From: an uncultured beta proteobacterium
Lineage (GTDB): Bacteria; Pseudomonadota; Gammaproteobacteria; Burkholderiales; Burkholderiaceae_C
Direction of reading: 5' to 3'
Assembly: GCA_903886165.1 (NCBI GenBank)
Contig: CAISLL010000004.1
Coordinates: 1-7,687, forward strand
DNA length: 7,687 nucleotides
In this document: in pieces, positions 1 through 5,119 of the stretch
How the letters are laid out: each line of letters starts with the position of its first letter
How positions within the stretch are numbered: position 1 is the first letter of the stretch
Made by a program: the position numbers and the translations under genes
The notes under the pieces: generated by a model
The model's database searches: none
What the model was told of the DNA's origin: nothing
What the model saw: only the letters and a program-made list of their open reading frames with translations

Positions 1-669
1 GATCAGGCACAAGGTGCCGGTTTCCGCCACACAAAAGTTCACGCCAGATAAGCCAATGTCAGCGTCGGCAAACTTGCGTCGAAGCACACGCCGGCCGATC
101 TGGATCAAGGCATCCACATCTTCGGTGTAGGTCACACCGGGCACCTCATCGGCAAACAACTGGGCAATTTCCTGCTTGGTCTTGTGAATCGCCGGCATGA
201 TGATGTGCGACGGTGCCTCACCCGCCAACTGCACGATGTATTCGCCCATGTCAGACTCAAACGCCTCGATGCCGACTGCCTCCATGGCGTGGTTGAAACC
301 CACCTCTTCGCTCACCATCGACTTTCCCTTGATGATGCGCTTGGCATTCAAACGCTGGGCGATCTGCAGGGCGATGGCGTTTGCGTCCGCAGCGTTCTGC
401 GCCCAGTGCACTTGCACGCCGTTGGCCGTCAGGTTGGCCTCCAATTGCTCCAACAAACGCGGCAGGTTGGCCAGGCTGTAGCGGCGAATGGACGCTCCCA
501 GCTCGCGTAGCCCCTGCAATTCGTCCTGATCCGTGAATTGGGCCCGCCGTTTGGCCTGCAAAAAGTCCATCGCACCGCGGAAGTTCTTGCGCTGCCCCGG
601 GTTGTCAAGCACCGCCTTGCTGCGTGCCTTGAAGTCTTTGGCCGGGTGAATTGGTACGACCTTGCTCAT
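1..669 (-). CDS. lutB: LutB, iron-sulfur subunit of L-lactate oxidation complex (partial, C-terminus beyond window)
   Basis: LutB (LldF/YkgF family) is the large iron-sulfur subunit of the LutABC complex, which oxidises L-lactate to pyruvate in the cytoplasm. My own translation gives 223 codons starting MSKVVPIHPAKDFKAR. Family landmarks are KGKSMVSEEVGFNHAMEAVG (about residues 115-134), a long ESDMGEYIVQLAGEAPSHII stretch, and GVNFCVAETGTLCL at the truncated end. Family members are about 470-480 residues, so roughly half is missing. The ferredoxin-like cysteine clusters expected in the C-terminal half lie outside the window and cannot be checked. The ATG overlaps the lutC stop as ATGA (666-669), and GGGAG sits 6 bases upstream of it, so the start is well supported and coupled translation is likely. 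It is the last visible gene of the lutA-lutC-lutB operon. Confidence 0.93.
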   Translation of the reverse strand, partial: MSKVVPIHPAKDFKARSKAVLDNPGQRKNFRGAMDFLQAKRRAQFTDQDELQGLRELGASIRRYSLANLPRLLEQLEANLTANGVQVHWAQNAADANAIALQIAQRLNAKRIIKGKSMVSEEVGFNHAMEAVGIEAFESDMGEYIVQLAGEAPSHIIMPAIHKTKQEIAQLFADEVPGVTYTEDVDALIQIGRRVLRRKFADADIGLSGVNFCVAETGTLCLI

Positions 670-1340
670 GACAGGCTCCCATCCGTGTGACGCAACAACA
701 CCACCAACTCTCTGGGGCCATGCGCGCCATAAGCCAGGGTTTGCTGGATGTCTGCAGTTTTCGAAGGCCCACAAATCAGGACCGCGTTGGTAGGCATGCC
801 TTTCGACCAGCCTTCAGCTGTCATGGCTGAATAAAAATCCGCATGAATGGTGAACACATCCAGCAGCACAAAGTGAAGTGAAGGCACCAGCGACATCAAA
901 CGTGGCTCGTTTGGGCTGGGCCACAAAATAATACTGCCGGTTTCAGCCACTGCGCCGCGCGCCAACGTCAGGCCGGAGTCGACGCCATCAAACAGCAAGT
1001 CGCGCCAGCTATCAATGGGCTGTTCGTAGGACATCACCTGTAACTCACCGGTGTCGCATGCCTGCAACTCGGCGCCATGCAGCGTGTCTGTGCCGATGAG
1101 GACCTGGCGCAAACCTTTGGCAGCAGCCACTTTAAGAAGCTCGGAACTCCAGTTGGCGTGCGTCACATCGTGTATTTCAGTGTGCACCGCCTCCAGCGCC
1201 GCGCGCAAACGCGCCGTGCGCTGCGCCAGATCTTCATTGCGCTGATGTGTGGCATACCAGTCTGCCACGTCGGGCAATACCGGTTGGGCGGCCACATTGG
1301 GTTGGCGCAGGCGGTTAAGAATAGCGTCGCGCGCGCTCAT
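666..1340 (-). CDS. lutC: LutC, L-lactate utilisation protein (LUD domain)
   Basis: LutC (YkgG family, LUD domain) is the third component of the LutABC L-lactate oxidation system. The product is 224 residues, close to the family norm. Characteristic stretches are GLTLARGAVAETGSIIL, EPRLMSLVPSLHFVLL and, near the C-terminus, LICGPSKTADIQQTLAYGAHGPREL. The frame is open for nine more codons upstream (to 1367), but I chose the ATG at 1340. It forms an ATGA overlap with the lutA stop (1337-1340), has GGGAG 6 bases upstream, and gives the usual N-terminus MSARDAILNRLR. It also ends in an ATGA overlap with lutB, so all three genes are tightly coupled. The biochemical role of LutC within the complex is less well defined than that of the iron-sulfur subunits. 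Confidence 0.94.
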   Translation of the reverse strand: MSARDAILNRLRQPNVAAQPVLPDVADWYATHQRNEDLAQRTARLRAALEAVHTEIHDVTHANWSSELLKVAAAKGLRQVLIGTDTLHGAELQACDTGELQVMSYEQPIDSWRDLLFDGVDSGLTLARGAVAETGSIILWPSPNEPRLMSLVPSLHFVLLDVFTIHADFYSAMTAEGWSKGMPTNAVLICGPSKTADIQQTLAYGAHGPRELVVLLRHTDGSLS

Positions 1341-2140
1341 GCGGCACTCCCGCTGGTCCGGCGCCACAAGAAACTTGCCAGATGTTCACCCGGCAAGCTT
1401 GGCACTTTGGCACCCGCCAACTCATCCTGCTTGGCGGCTCGCCCCGTGATGTTGAGCAGGCAGCCGCAGTCCGCACTGACCAAGCTGGATGCGCCGGTGC
1501 CTTTGATAGCGGCCACTTTGTCCGTCACGATGGCCTCAGAAATGTCCGGGTACAGCAAGGCAAACGTGCCGCCAAATCCACAACACTCCTCAATGCGCGC
1601 TTGCTGCACTACTTGCACCTGATCCAGGCTGTCCAGCAAGGCGGCGCTGGTTTCATGCACGCCCATCTGACGACGCGCATGGCATGACGTGTGCAACGCA
1701 ATGGTGCATGGCGCGCCTTGGTCGGCATGGTCAAAGTTCACCACATGCACCAGGAACTCGCTAAGTTCATATACCCGCTCAGACAGGGCCACCGCTTTGA
1801 CATGCAACTCAGGGTCATCTGCAAACAAGTGCGGGTAGTGGCTGCGCATCATGCCACCACATGATCCCGAAGGCACCACCACCGGCCAGGGTTCCAAAAA
1901 CAAATTCAGCTGTGCCAGCGCCACCGAACGGGCCTCGTCCGGGTAGCCACTGCTGTGCGCCGGTTGCCCGCAACAGGTTTGCCCTTGCGGGAAATGCACC
2001 CGAATGCCTTCACGCTCCAGCAACCTGACCGTGTCCAACCCTGCCTGCGGCGTGAACTGGTCCACCAGGCAGGTGGAAAAAAGGTAAACGTCGGTCGGCT
2101 TTGGTGGGTAGGTGCGGTCTGTCAGGCCATAGGGATTCAT
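1337..2140 (-). CDS. lutA: LutA, cysteine-rich (CCG-domain) subunit of L-lactate oxidation complex
   Basis: LutA (YkgE family) has two CCG cysteine-rich domains like those of GlpC, HdrB and the glycolate oxidase iron-sulfur subunit. With LutB and LutC it converts L-lactate to pyruvate. The 267-residue product shows the first domain as Cys24, Cys56-Cys57-Gly58 and Cys94, and the second as Cys153, Cys186-Cys187-Gly188 and Cys225/Cys227. The motifs TCCGQPAHSSGY and ECCGFGGTFALLYPDIS are typical. The frame also permits a TTG at 2143, but the ATG at 2140 is preferred because AGGAG lies 7 bases upstream of it and only 4 from the TTG. It is the first gene of the lut operon. Its leader holds a candidate promoter and two inverted repeats, consistent with control by a lactate-responsive regulator that is not in this window. 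Confidence 0.94.
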   Translation of the reverse strand: MNPYGLTDRTYPPKPTDVYLFSTCLVDQFTPQAGLDTVRLLEREGIRVHFPQGQTCCGQPAHSSGYPDEARSVALAQLNLFLEPWPVVVPSGSCGGMMRSHYPHLFADDPELHVKAVALSERVYELSEFLVHVVNFDHADQGAPCTIALHTSCHARRQMGVHETSAALLDSLDQVQVVQQARIEECCGFGGTFALLYPDISEAIVTDKVAAIKGTGASSLVSADCGCLLNITGRAAKQDELAGAKVPSLPGEHLASFLWRRTSGSAA

Positions 2141-2150
2141 CAAGGGTCTC

Positions 2151-2174
2151 CTGTTTATGGTTATTTGTAAACAG
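2151..2174. promoter_or_regulatory. Perfect 7-base inverted repeat in lutA leader (candidate operator or hairpin)
   Basis: CTGTTTA (2151-2157) and TAAACAG (2168-2174) are perfectly complementary arms around a 10-base AT-rich spacer, about one helical turn between half-site centres. The repeat abuts the lutA Shine-Dalgarno, so a bound protein or an RNA hairpin could block expression. The regulator is unknown. Confidence 0.4.
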
Positions 2175-2181
2175 ATTCATT

Positions 2182-2200
2182 GTGAAACATTTCGTCTCAC
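2182..2200. promoter_or_regulatory. Imperfect inverted repeat GTGAAAC-N5-GTCTCAC upstream of lutA (candidate operator)
   Basis: The arms 2182-2188 and 2194-2200 match at 6 of 7 positions around ATTTC. The repeat sits just downstream of the candidate lut promoter, where a repressor would be expected to bind. GntR- and LysR-type regulators commonly control lactate genes. No specific factor can be named. Confidence 0.35.
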
Positions 2201-2205
2201 TGGTC

Positions 2206-2234
2206 TTGTGAAATTAGCCCTTGTGGCCTGTCAA
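2206..2234 (-). promoter_or_regulatory. Candidate sigma-70 promoter of lutACB
   Basis: On the minus strand a consensus -35 TTGACA (2234 to 2229) is followed after 17 bases by a weak -10 TCACAA (2211 to 2206; 3 of 6 matches). Transcription would start near 2199, giving a leader of about 60 bases. The weak -10 fits a regulated promoter. Co-transcription from the upstream deacetylase gene is also possible, as no terminator is visible between them. Confidence 0.3.
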
Positions 2235-2239
2235 TTATT

Positions 2240-3205
2240 TCAAAAACTGTGGCCATTACTGGCAACGCGTGCTGTGGCTGCCTGCCGCGTTTGCCAACGC
2301 TCCCAATAGGTCAACGCGGTGCGGTACGTGTTGATCTGGATCTGCACGGTCTCTTCAATGAGCGTGCCATAGCCGCCCGCCATCACAAACGCCACCGGCA
2401 GGGCACGGGCCAAGCACCAGTCAAACACGCGTCGGTCTCGCGCCTCCAGGCCATCTGCAGACAAAGCCAAGCGCCCCAGGCGGTCTCCCAAAAAAGGATC
2501 TGCGCCTGCCAGGTAAATCACCAGGCCCGGCTCAAACCGGTTGGCAAGTTCTGCCAGCGCCAGATCAAGCGCCTGCAGGTAATCGCTGTCGCCGCAACCG
2601 TCAGGCAACGCCACGTCAAGGTCACTCGCTTCTTTTCGAAAAGGAAAGTTCTTGTCACCGTGCAGTGAAAGCGTGAAGACACTGGCGTCGCGCTGAAAAA
2701 TGTGTGCCGTGCCATTGCCCTGATGCACGTCCAGGTCAATCACCGCTACCAGCAACGGCAATCGATGCGTCCTGCCCCACTCAGCCTGCGCTACCCGCGC
2801 TGCCACAGCGGCATCATTAAAGACACAGAAGCCACCGCCTTTGTCAGCGTAGGCGTGGTGCGTGCCCCCGGCAAGGTTGCCCGCAATGCCATCTTTCATT
2901 GCGGCTCGAACCGCCTCTGTCGTGCCACCCACCGACCGGCGTGCCCGCTCGGCCATCCTGACGCTCCAGGGAAACCCGATTTCCCTCATGGCGGCTGCGC
3001 CGATGCCTCCGCTTGCAACCGATGCAACGTAATCAGGGGTGTGTGCCAGCGCAAGGTGACCGTCAGTCGCTGCTGGAGCCTCACGCAAATGCACTTGAGG
3101 CAACTGCTGTGCAATGCCATCCCGCAGCATCCTGTACTTCGCCATGGGAAAACGATGCTCCTTCGGCAAAGGGAGCACAAAATGATCTGAATAAAAAGCC
3201 TGCAT
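2240..3205 (-). CDS. Class IV (HDAC11-like) histone deacetylase superfamily amidohydrolase
   Basis: This is a zinc-dependent deacetylase of the arginase/deacetylase fold, related to HDAC11 and to bacterial acetoin-utilisation (AcuC) and acetylpolyamine amidohydrolases. The 321-residue product has the catalytic pair His116-His117 in GGTHHAY, then GGGFCVFNDAAV, zinc ligands Asp159 and His161 in DLDVHQGNG, zinc ligand Asp236 in AGADPFLGDRLG, and the transition-state tyrosine Tyr279 in MAGGYG. All catalytic residues are present, so it should be active. AGADPFLGDRLG and the N-terminus (YSDHFVLPLP, HRFPMAKY) point to class IV rather than class I/II. The start at 3205 gives the usual family N-terminus, but no Shine-Dalgarno is evident. 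The in vivo substrate is unknown: a protein acetyl-lysine, a fatty-acyl lysine (as for HDAC11) or a polyamine. It is divergent from the phasin and precedes lutACB on the same strand. Confidence 0.9.
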   Translation of the reverse strand: MQAFYSDHFVLPLPKEHRFPMAKYRMLRDGIAQQLPQVHLREAPAATDGHLALAHTPDYVASVASGGIGAAAMREIGFPWSVRMAERARRSVGGTTEAVRAAMKDGIAGNLAGGTHHAYADKGGGFCVFNDAAVAARVAQAEWGRTHRLPLLVAVIDLDVHQGNGTAHIFQRDASVFTLSLHGDKNFPFRKEASDLDVALPDGCGDSDYLQALDLALAELANRFEPGLVIYLAGADPFLGDRLGRLALSADGLEARDRRVFDWCLARALPVAFVMAGGYGTLIEETVQIQINTYRTALTYWERWQTRQAATARVASNGHSF

Positions 3206-3283
3206 GACTGGATTGTGTGTTCAGTTACAGCGGGTTGTTTTATAAAAAAATTGACACAGATTGCTGCGATGCACAAAAAGTGC

Positions 3284-3311
3284 TTGCGTAAACACGGTAT
3301 AACCCTATAAT
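3284..3311 (+). promoter_or_regulatory. Sigma-70-type promoter of the phasin gene
   Basis: A perfect -10 TATAAT (3306-3311) is preceded after 16 bases by the -35-like TTGCGT (3284-3289). Transcription would begin around 3317-3319, giving an 80-base leader before the phasin. An isolated TTGACA at 3251-3256 has no partner -10 at suitable spacing. Confidence 0.6.
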
Positions 3312-3317
3312 AAAACT

Positions 3318-3334
3318 ATGCTGCACTGCAACAT
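3318..3334. promoter_or_regulatory. Quasi-palindrome over the phasin transcription start (candidate PhaR operator)
   Basis: ATGCTGCA-C-TGCAACAT has 8-base arms with one mismatch and sits directly at the predicted transcription start. In PHA producers the repressor PhaR binds the phasin promoter near its start site and is released when granules form; TGC/GCA-rich palindromes are the reported target type. Position and composition fit. The assignment to PhaR is inference, as no phaR gene is in the window. Confidence 0.45.
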
Positions 3335-3349
3335 GAACCAGGAGCCGTC

Positions 3350-3394
3350 TTGGCAACAAGGCAGCCAATGTTTTTTAACTTAGTGGAGAAATGA
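3350..3394 (+). CDS. Possible 14-codon leader mini-ORF ahead of phasin
   Basis: AGGAG (3340-3344) lies 5 bases before a TTG that opens a short frame, MATRQPMFFNLVEK, ending in TGA at 3392-3394. The stop is two bases before the preferred phasin ATG (3397) and overlaps the alternative ATG (3391). The ribosome-binding spacing is better than for many genes here, so translational coupling to the phasin is possible. It is short enough to be chance, and nothing shows that the peptide has a function. Confidence 0.25.
   Translation: MATRQPMFFNLVEK
3385..3388 (+). promoter_or_regulatory. Shine-Dalgarno deciding the phasin start
   Basis: GGAG lies 8 bases from the ATG at 3397 and only 2 from the in-frame ATG at 3391, favouring the downstream start. 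Confidence 0.6.
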
Positions 3395-3396
3395 AT

Positions 3397-3939
3397 ATGC
3401 TGACCGTTGAACAAGTCCTCGCCTCTCAAAAAGCCAACGTTGAAACCTTGTTGGGCCTGACCTCCAAGGCCTTCGAAGGCGTTGAAAAAATTGTCGAATT
3501 GAACATGAGTGCTTCCAAAGCAGCCTTGAGCGAGTCCGGCGAAAACGCCAAAGCCATGTTGAGCGTAAAAGACGCACAAGAATTGATGGCCCTGCAACAA
3601 AGCCTGCTGCAACCCTTGGCTGAAAAGACCGCAGCCTACAGCCGTCACCTGTACGAAATCGCCACTGGCACGACCAGCGAATTTACCAAGGCCATGGAAG
3701 CCCAAGCCGCCGAAGTCCAGCAGCAATTTGCCGGCATGATCGAATCTGCTGCCAAGAACGCACCCGCCGGTTCCGAATCCGCCGTGGCGGTGATGAAGAG
3801 CGCCGTGGCCGCCGCCAACAACGCCCTGGAGTCGGTGCAAAAAGCTGTCAAACAAGCCACCGATGTCGCTGAGTCCAATTTCAATGCCGTGACCAAGACC
3901 ACCGCCAGCGCGGCCAAACCAGCTGCAAAAAAGCGGTAA
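3397..3939 (+). CDS. phaP: Phasin, polyhydroxyalkanoate granule-associated protein
   Basis: Phasins coat PHA storage granules in the cytoplasm and control granule number and size. The 180-residue product begins MLTVEQVLASQKANVETLLGL, followed by TSKAFEGVEKIVELNMSASKAAL, matching the conserved N-terminal block of the phasin family (TIGR01841 type). The rest is alanine-rich, predicted amphipathic helix, ending in a basic AAKPAAKKR tail; it has no signal peptide or membrane segment. ATG codons exist at 3391 and 3397. I chose 3397 because GGAG (3385-3388) is 8 bases from it but only 2 from 3391, and because the family usually begins two residues before TVEQ. It has its own TATAAT promoter with a candidate PhaR operator, and a strong terminator downstream. 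No PHA synthase or depolymerase gene is in the window. Confidence 0.93.
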   Translation: MLTVEQVLASQKANVETLLGLTSKAFEGVEKIVELNMSASKAALSESGENAKAMLSVKDAQELMALQQSLLQPLAEKTAAYSRHLYEIATGTTSEFTKAMEAQAAEVQQQFAGMIESAAKNAPAGSESAVAVMKSAVAAANNALESVQKAVKQATDVAESNFNAVTKTTASAAKPAAKKR

Positions 3940-3982
3940 TTTTTAACGCCTGCGCCTTGTTTCAGATATTCTGTTCAAATTA

Positions 3983-4142
3983 AGGTGCACACCTCTAAAG
4001 TACAAGGGAAAACCCTGAGATACTTGACTTGGTGAAAGATTTTTGAAACCTCTGGTTTCTGTAGGTTGTCTCCTCGGGTCCTTTCGAAACCTTCAGGTTC
4101 AGGGATCCCTTCAGGGCTGGTCGCAAGATCAGCCCTTTTTTT
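3983..4142 (+). ncRNA. Candidate structured RNA (phasin 3' UTR or small RNA) ending in an intrinsic terminator
   Basis: This 160-base stretch between phasin and patatin has no convincing ORF but a chain of local inverted repeats. They are AGGTG/CACCT (3983-3994), AGGG-AAAA-CCCT (4005-4016) and GAAACC-TCT-GGTTTC (4045-4059). Next is a longer imperfect hairpin whose base is GGGTCC (4076-4081) with GGATCCC (4103-4109) and whose apex is AACC-TTCA-GGTT. The terminator at 4114-4142 closes it. The linker 4060-4075 holds TTGTCTCCTC, complementary to AGGAGA-type ribosome binding sites. TTCAGG occurs three times (4092, 4098, 4110). It could be a phasin 3' UTR protecting the mRNA or a processed small RNA. 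No clear separate promoter was found; TTCAAA with TAAAGT (3974-4001) is weak. I do not recognise a known RNA family. Confidence 0.35.
4114..4142 (+). terminator. Rho-independent terminator after phasin
   Basis: GGGCTGGTC (4114-4122) pairs with GATCAGCCC (4127-4135) through nine pairs including one G-T wobble, closed by a GCAA tetraloop. Seven T residues (4136-4142) follow. The T tract is only on the plus side, so it mainly serves the phasin transcript. It begins a few bases from the convergent patatin stop. Confidence 0.88.
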
Positions 4143-4145
4143 CGC

Positions 4146-5054
4146 TTATCTGGATTTGGCCTGAATCACGGCCCGCAGCTTCTCAATCTCGGTTTTCATG
4201 GCGTGACGCCCGGCTACAACTGCCTCGCCCCGTGAAGAGAAGCTCGTGCTGGACAAACCGCTCAAGGACGGCCTGACAACCACATCAGCGTCACGCAGCT
4301 CAAACACGTTGATCCGGTTGCCCATGATTGAAAACGTCTGCATCAGGATCTGAAACGTGTCCAAGGCACCGTTGCCCTGAGGTGTATCTGAGATGTCCAC
4401 GGCGATGACAACCTGGGCCCCCATCTGACGCGCAAATTGCACCGGAACAGGCGCCACCAGGCCACCATCCACGTACTCACGTCCCGCAATCAAAACTGGC
4501 TGAAAAACCGCCGGTATGGCACTGGAAGCCCGTACAGCTGTTGCGGTGTCACCACGTTCAAAAAGAACTCCCCGCCCGCTATGCAAATCCGTCGCCACCA
4601 CGCCAAGCCGCAAAGGCAGGTCCTGTATTTGACGCGCACTGACCTGCGCGCTGATGAATCTGGCCAAGGCCTCCCCTTTCAATACACCAGGCTTGAAAAA
4701 CGGAAACCGCCAATCGGACAGGGAGGCCTCGTCCATTGACTGGGCCACCTTTTGCAACTCACCGCCGCTCTTGCCGCTGGCGTACAGAGCAGCCACCACG
4801 CTCCCGGCCGAGGTGCCCACCACCAGATCGGGGTGAATACCCGCTTCTTCGAGGCCCTGAATCACCCCAATGTGCGCAAAACCCCTGGCTGCACCGCCCC
4901 CCAGCACCAGCCCAATGACAGGAGATTTTAGGGGCGCAGATGCTACCGCACCTTGTTCAGTCACGGGCTTCTCAGTGACAACTGTTGTGCACCCGGCCAG
5001 CAGCAAAACCGAAAACGGCATGAGCACCAGCCATTTCAAAAATTGTTTTTTCAT
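4146..5054 (-). CDS. Patatin-like phospholipase, lipoprotein (RssA/NTE-type)
   Basis: This is a serine acyl hydrolase with a Ser-Asp dyad that probably cleaves phospholipid or other acyl esters at the cell envelope. The 302-residue product starts with a lipoprotein signal peptide, MKKQFLKWLVLMPFSVLLLAGC, with a lipobox L19-A-G-C22, so it should be lipid-anchored in the outer or inner membrane. The patatin domain follows: oxyanion-hole GGGAARGFAHIG (52-63), nucleophile Ser82 in GTSAGS, conserved RASSAIPAVFQPV (175-187) and catalytic Asp196 in YVDGG. All key residues are intact. No Shine-Dalgarno precedes the ATG at 5054, and the candidate promoter would start transcription almost at the ATG, so the mRNA may be leaderless. 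It diverges from an iron-binding protein gene over a shared Fur-box-like site. The substrate is unknown; a link to the nearby PHA genes is not shown. Confidence 0.92.
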   Translation of the reverse strand: MKKQFLKWLVLMPFSVLLLAGCTTVVTEKPVTEQGAVASAPLKSPVIGLVLGGGAARGFAHIGVIQGLEEAGIHPDLVVGTSAGSVVAALYASGKSGGELQKVAQSMDEASLSDWRFPFFKPGVLKGEALARFISAQVSARQIQDLPLRLGVVATDLHSGRGVLFERGDTATAVRASSAIPAVFQPVLIAGREYVDGGLVAPVPVQFARQMGAQVVIAVDISDTPQGNGALDTFQILMQTFSIMGNRINVFELRDADVVVRPSLSGLSSTSFSSRGEAVVAGRHAMKTEIEKLRAVIQAKSR

Positions 5055-5056
5055 TT

Positions 5057-5075
5057 AATAAGAATGATTCGCATT
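5057..5075. promoter_or_regulatory. Fur-box-like palindrome between patatin and fbpA genes
   Basis: AATAAGAATGATTCGCATT is a 19-base palindrome around G5066, with 7 of 9 arm positions complementary and a perfect GAAT-G-ATTC core. It matches about 10 of 19 positions of the classical Fur consensus and resembles known Fur sites with GAATGATTC-type cores. Its place before an iron-binding protein gene supports iron-dependent repression. It lies two bases upstream of the patatin ATG, so that gene could respond too. Confidence 0.65.
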
Positions 5076-5089
5076 TGTGTTAAAGTCAA
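5061..5089 (-). promoter_or_regulatory. Candidate patatin promoter
   Basis: On the minus strand TTGACT (5089 to 5084) is followed after 17 bases by the weak -10 CATTCT (5066 to 5061). Transcription would start close to the ATG at 5054, in line with the absence of a Shine-Dalgarno. The -10 lies inside the Fur-like box. Confidence 0.3.
5078..5086 (+). promoter_or_regulatory. Extended -10 promoter of fbpA
   Basis: TGTTAAAGT reads as TGn plus a -10 TAAAGT (5081-5086), placing the start near 5092. The -35 region would fall inside the Fur-like palindrome, so bound Fur would block RNA polymerase. No consensus -35 is seen. Confidence 0.4.
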
Positions 5090-5119
5090 TTCATCGCAAC
5101 CAAAGACTGTCGTACCACC

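Noticed and set aside
1077..1622. Plus-strand ORF of 181 codons crossing the lutC-lutA junction
   Set aside because: Antisense to two certain genes; the translation has no recognisable domain.
3251..3256. Consensus -35 TTGACA upstream of phasin
   Set aside because: No -10-like hexamer at 16-18 bases; the TTGCGT/TATAAT pair downstream is the better promoter.
3251..3264. TTGACACAGATTGC upstream of phasin resembles TTGACACAAATTGC at 5126-5139 inside fbpA
   Set aside because: A 13-of-14 match, but one copy is signal-peptide coding sequence and the other is non-coding, with no shared flanks. Chance is the simplest explanation.
3316..3855. Minus-strand ORF of 179 codons opposite the phasin
   Set aside because: Gly/Phe/His-rich mirror of an alanine-rich coding sequence, extending over the phasin promoter; no motifs.
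4114..4135. Phasin terminator hairpin as a bidirectional terminator for patatin
   Set aside because: In the minus direction no T run follows the stem, so termination of the patatin mRNA there is not supported by sequence.
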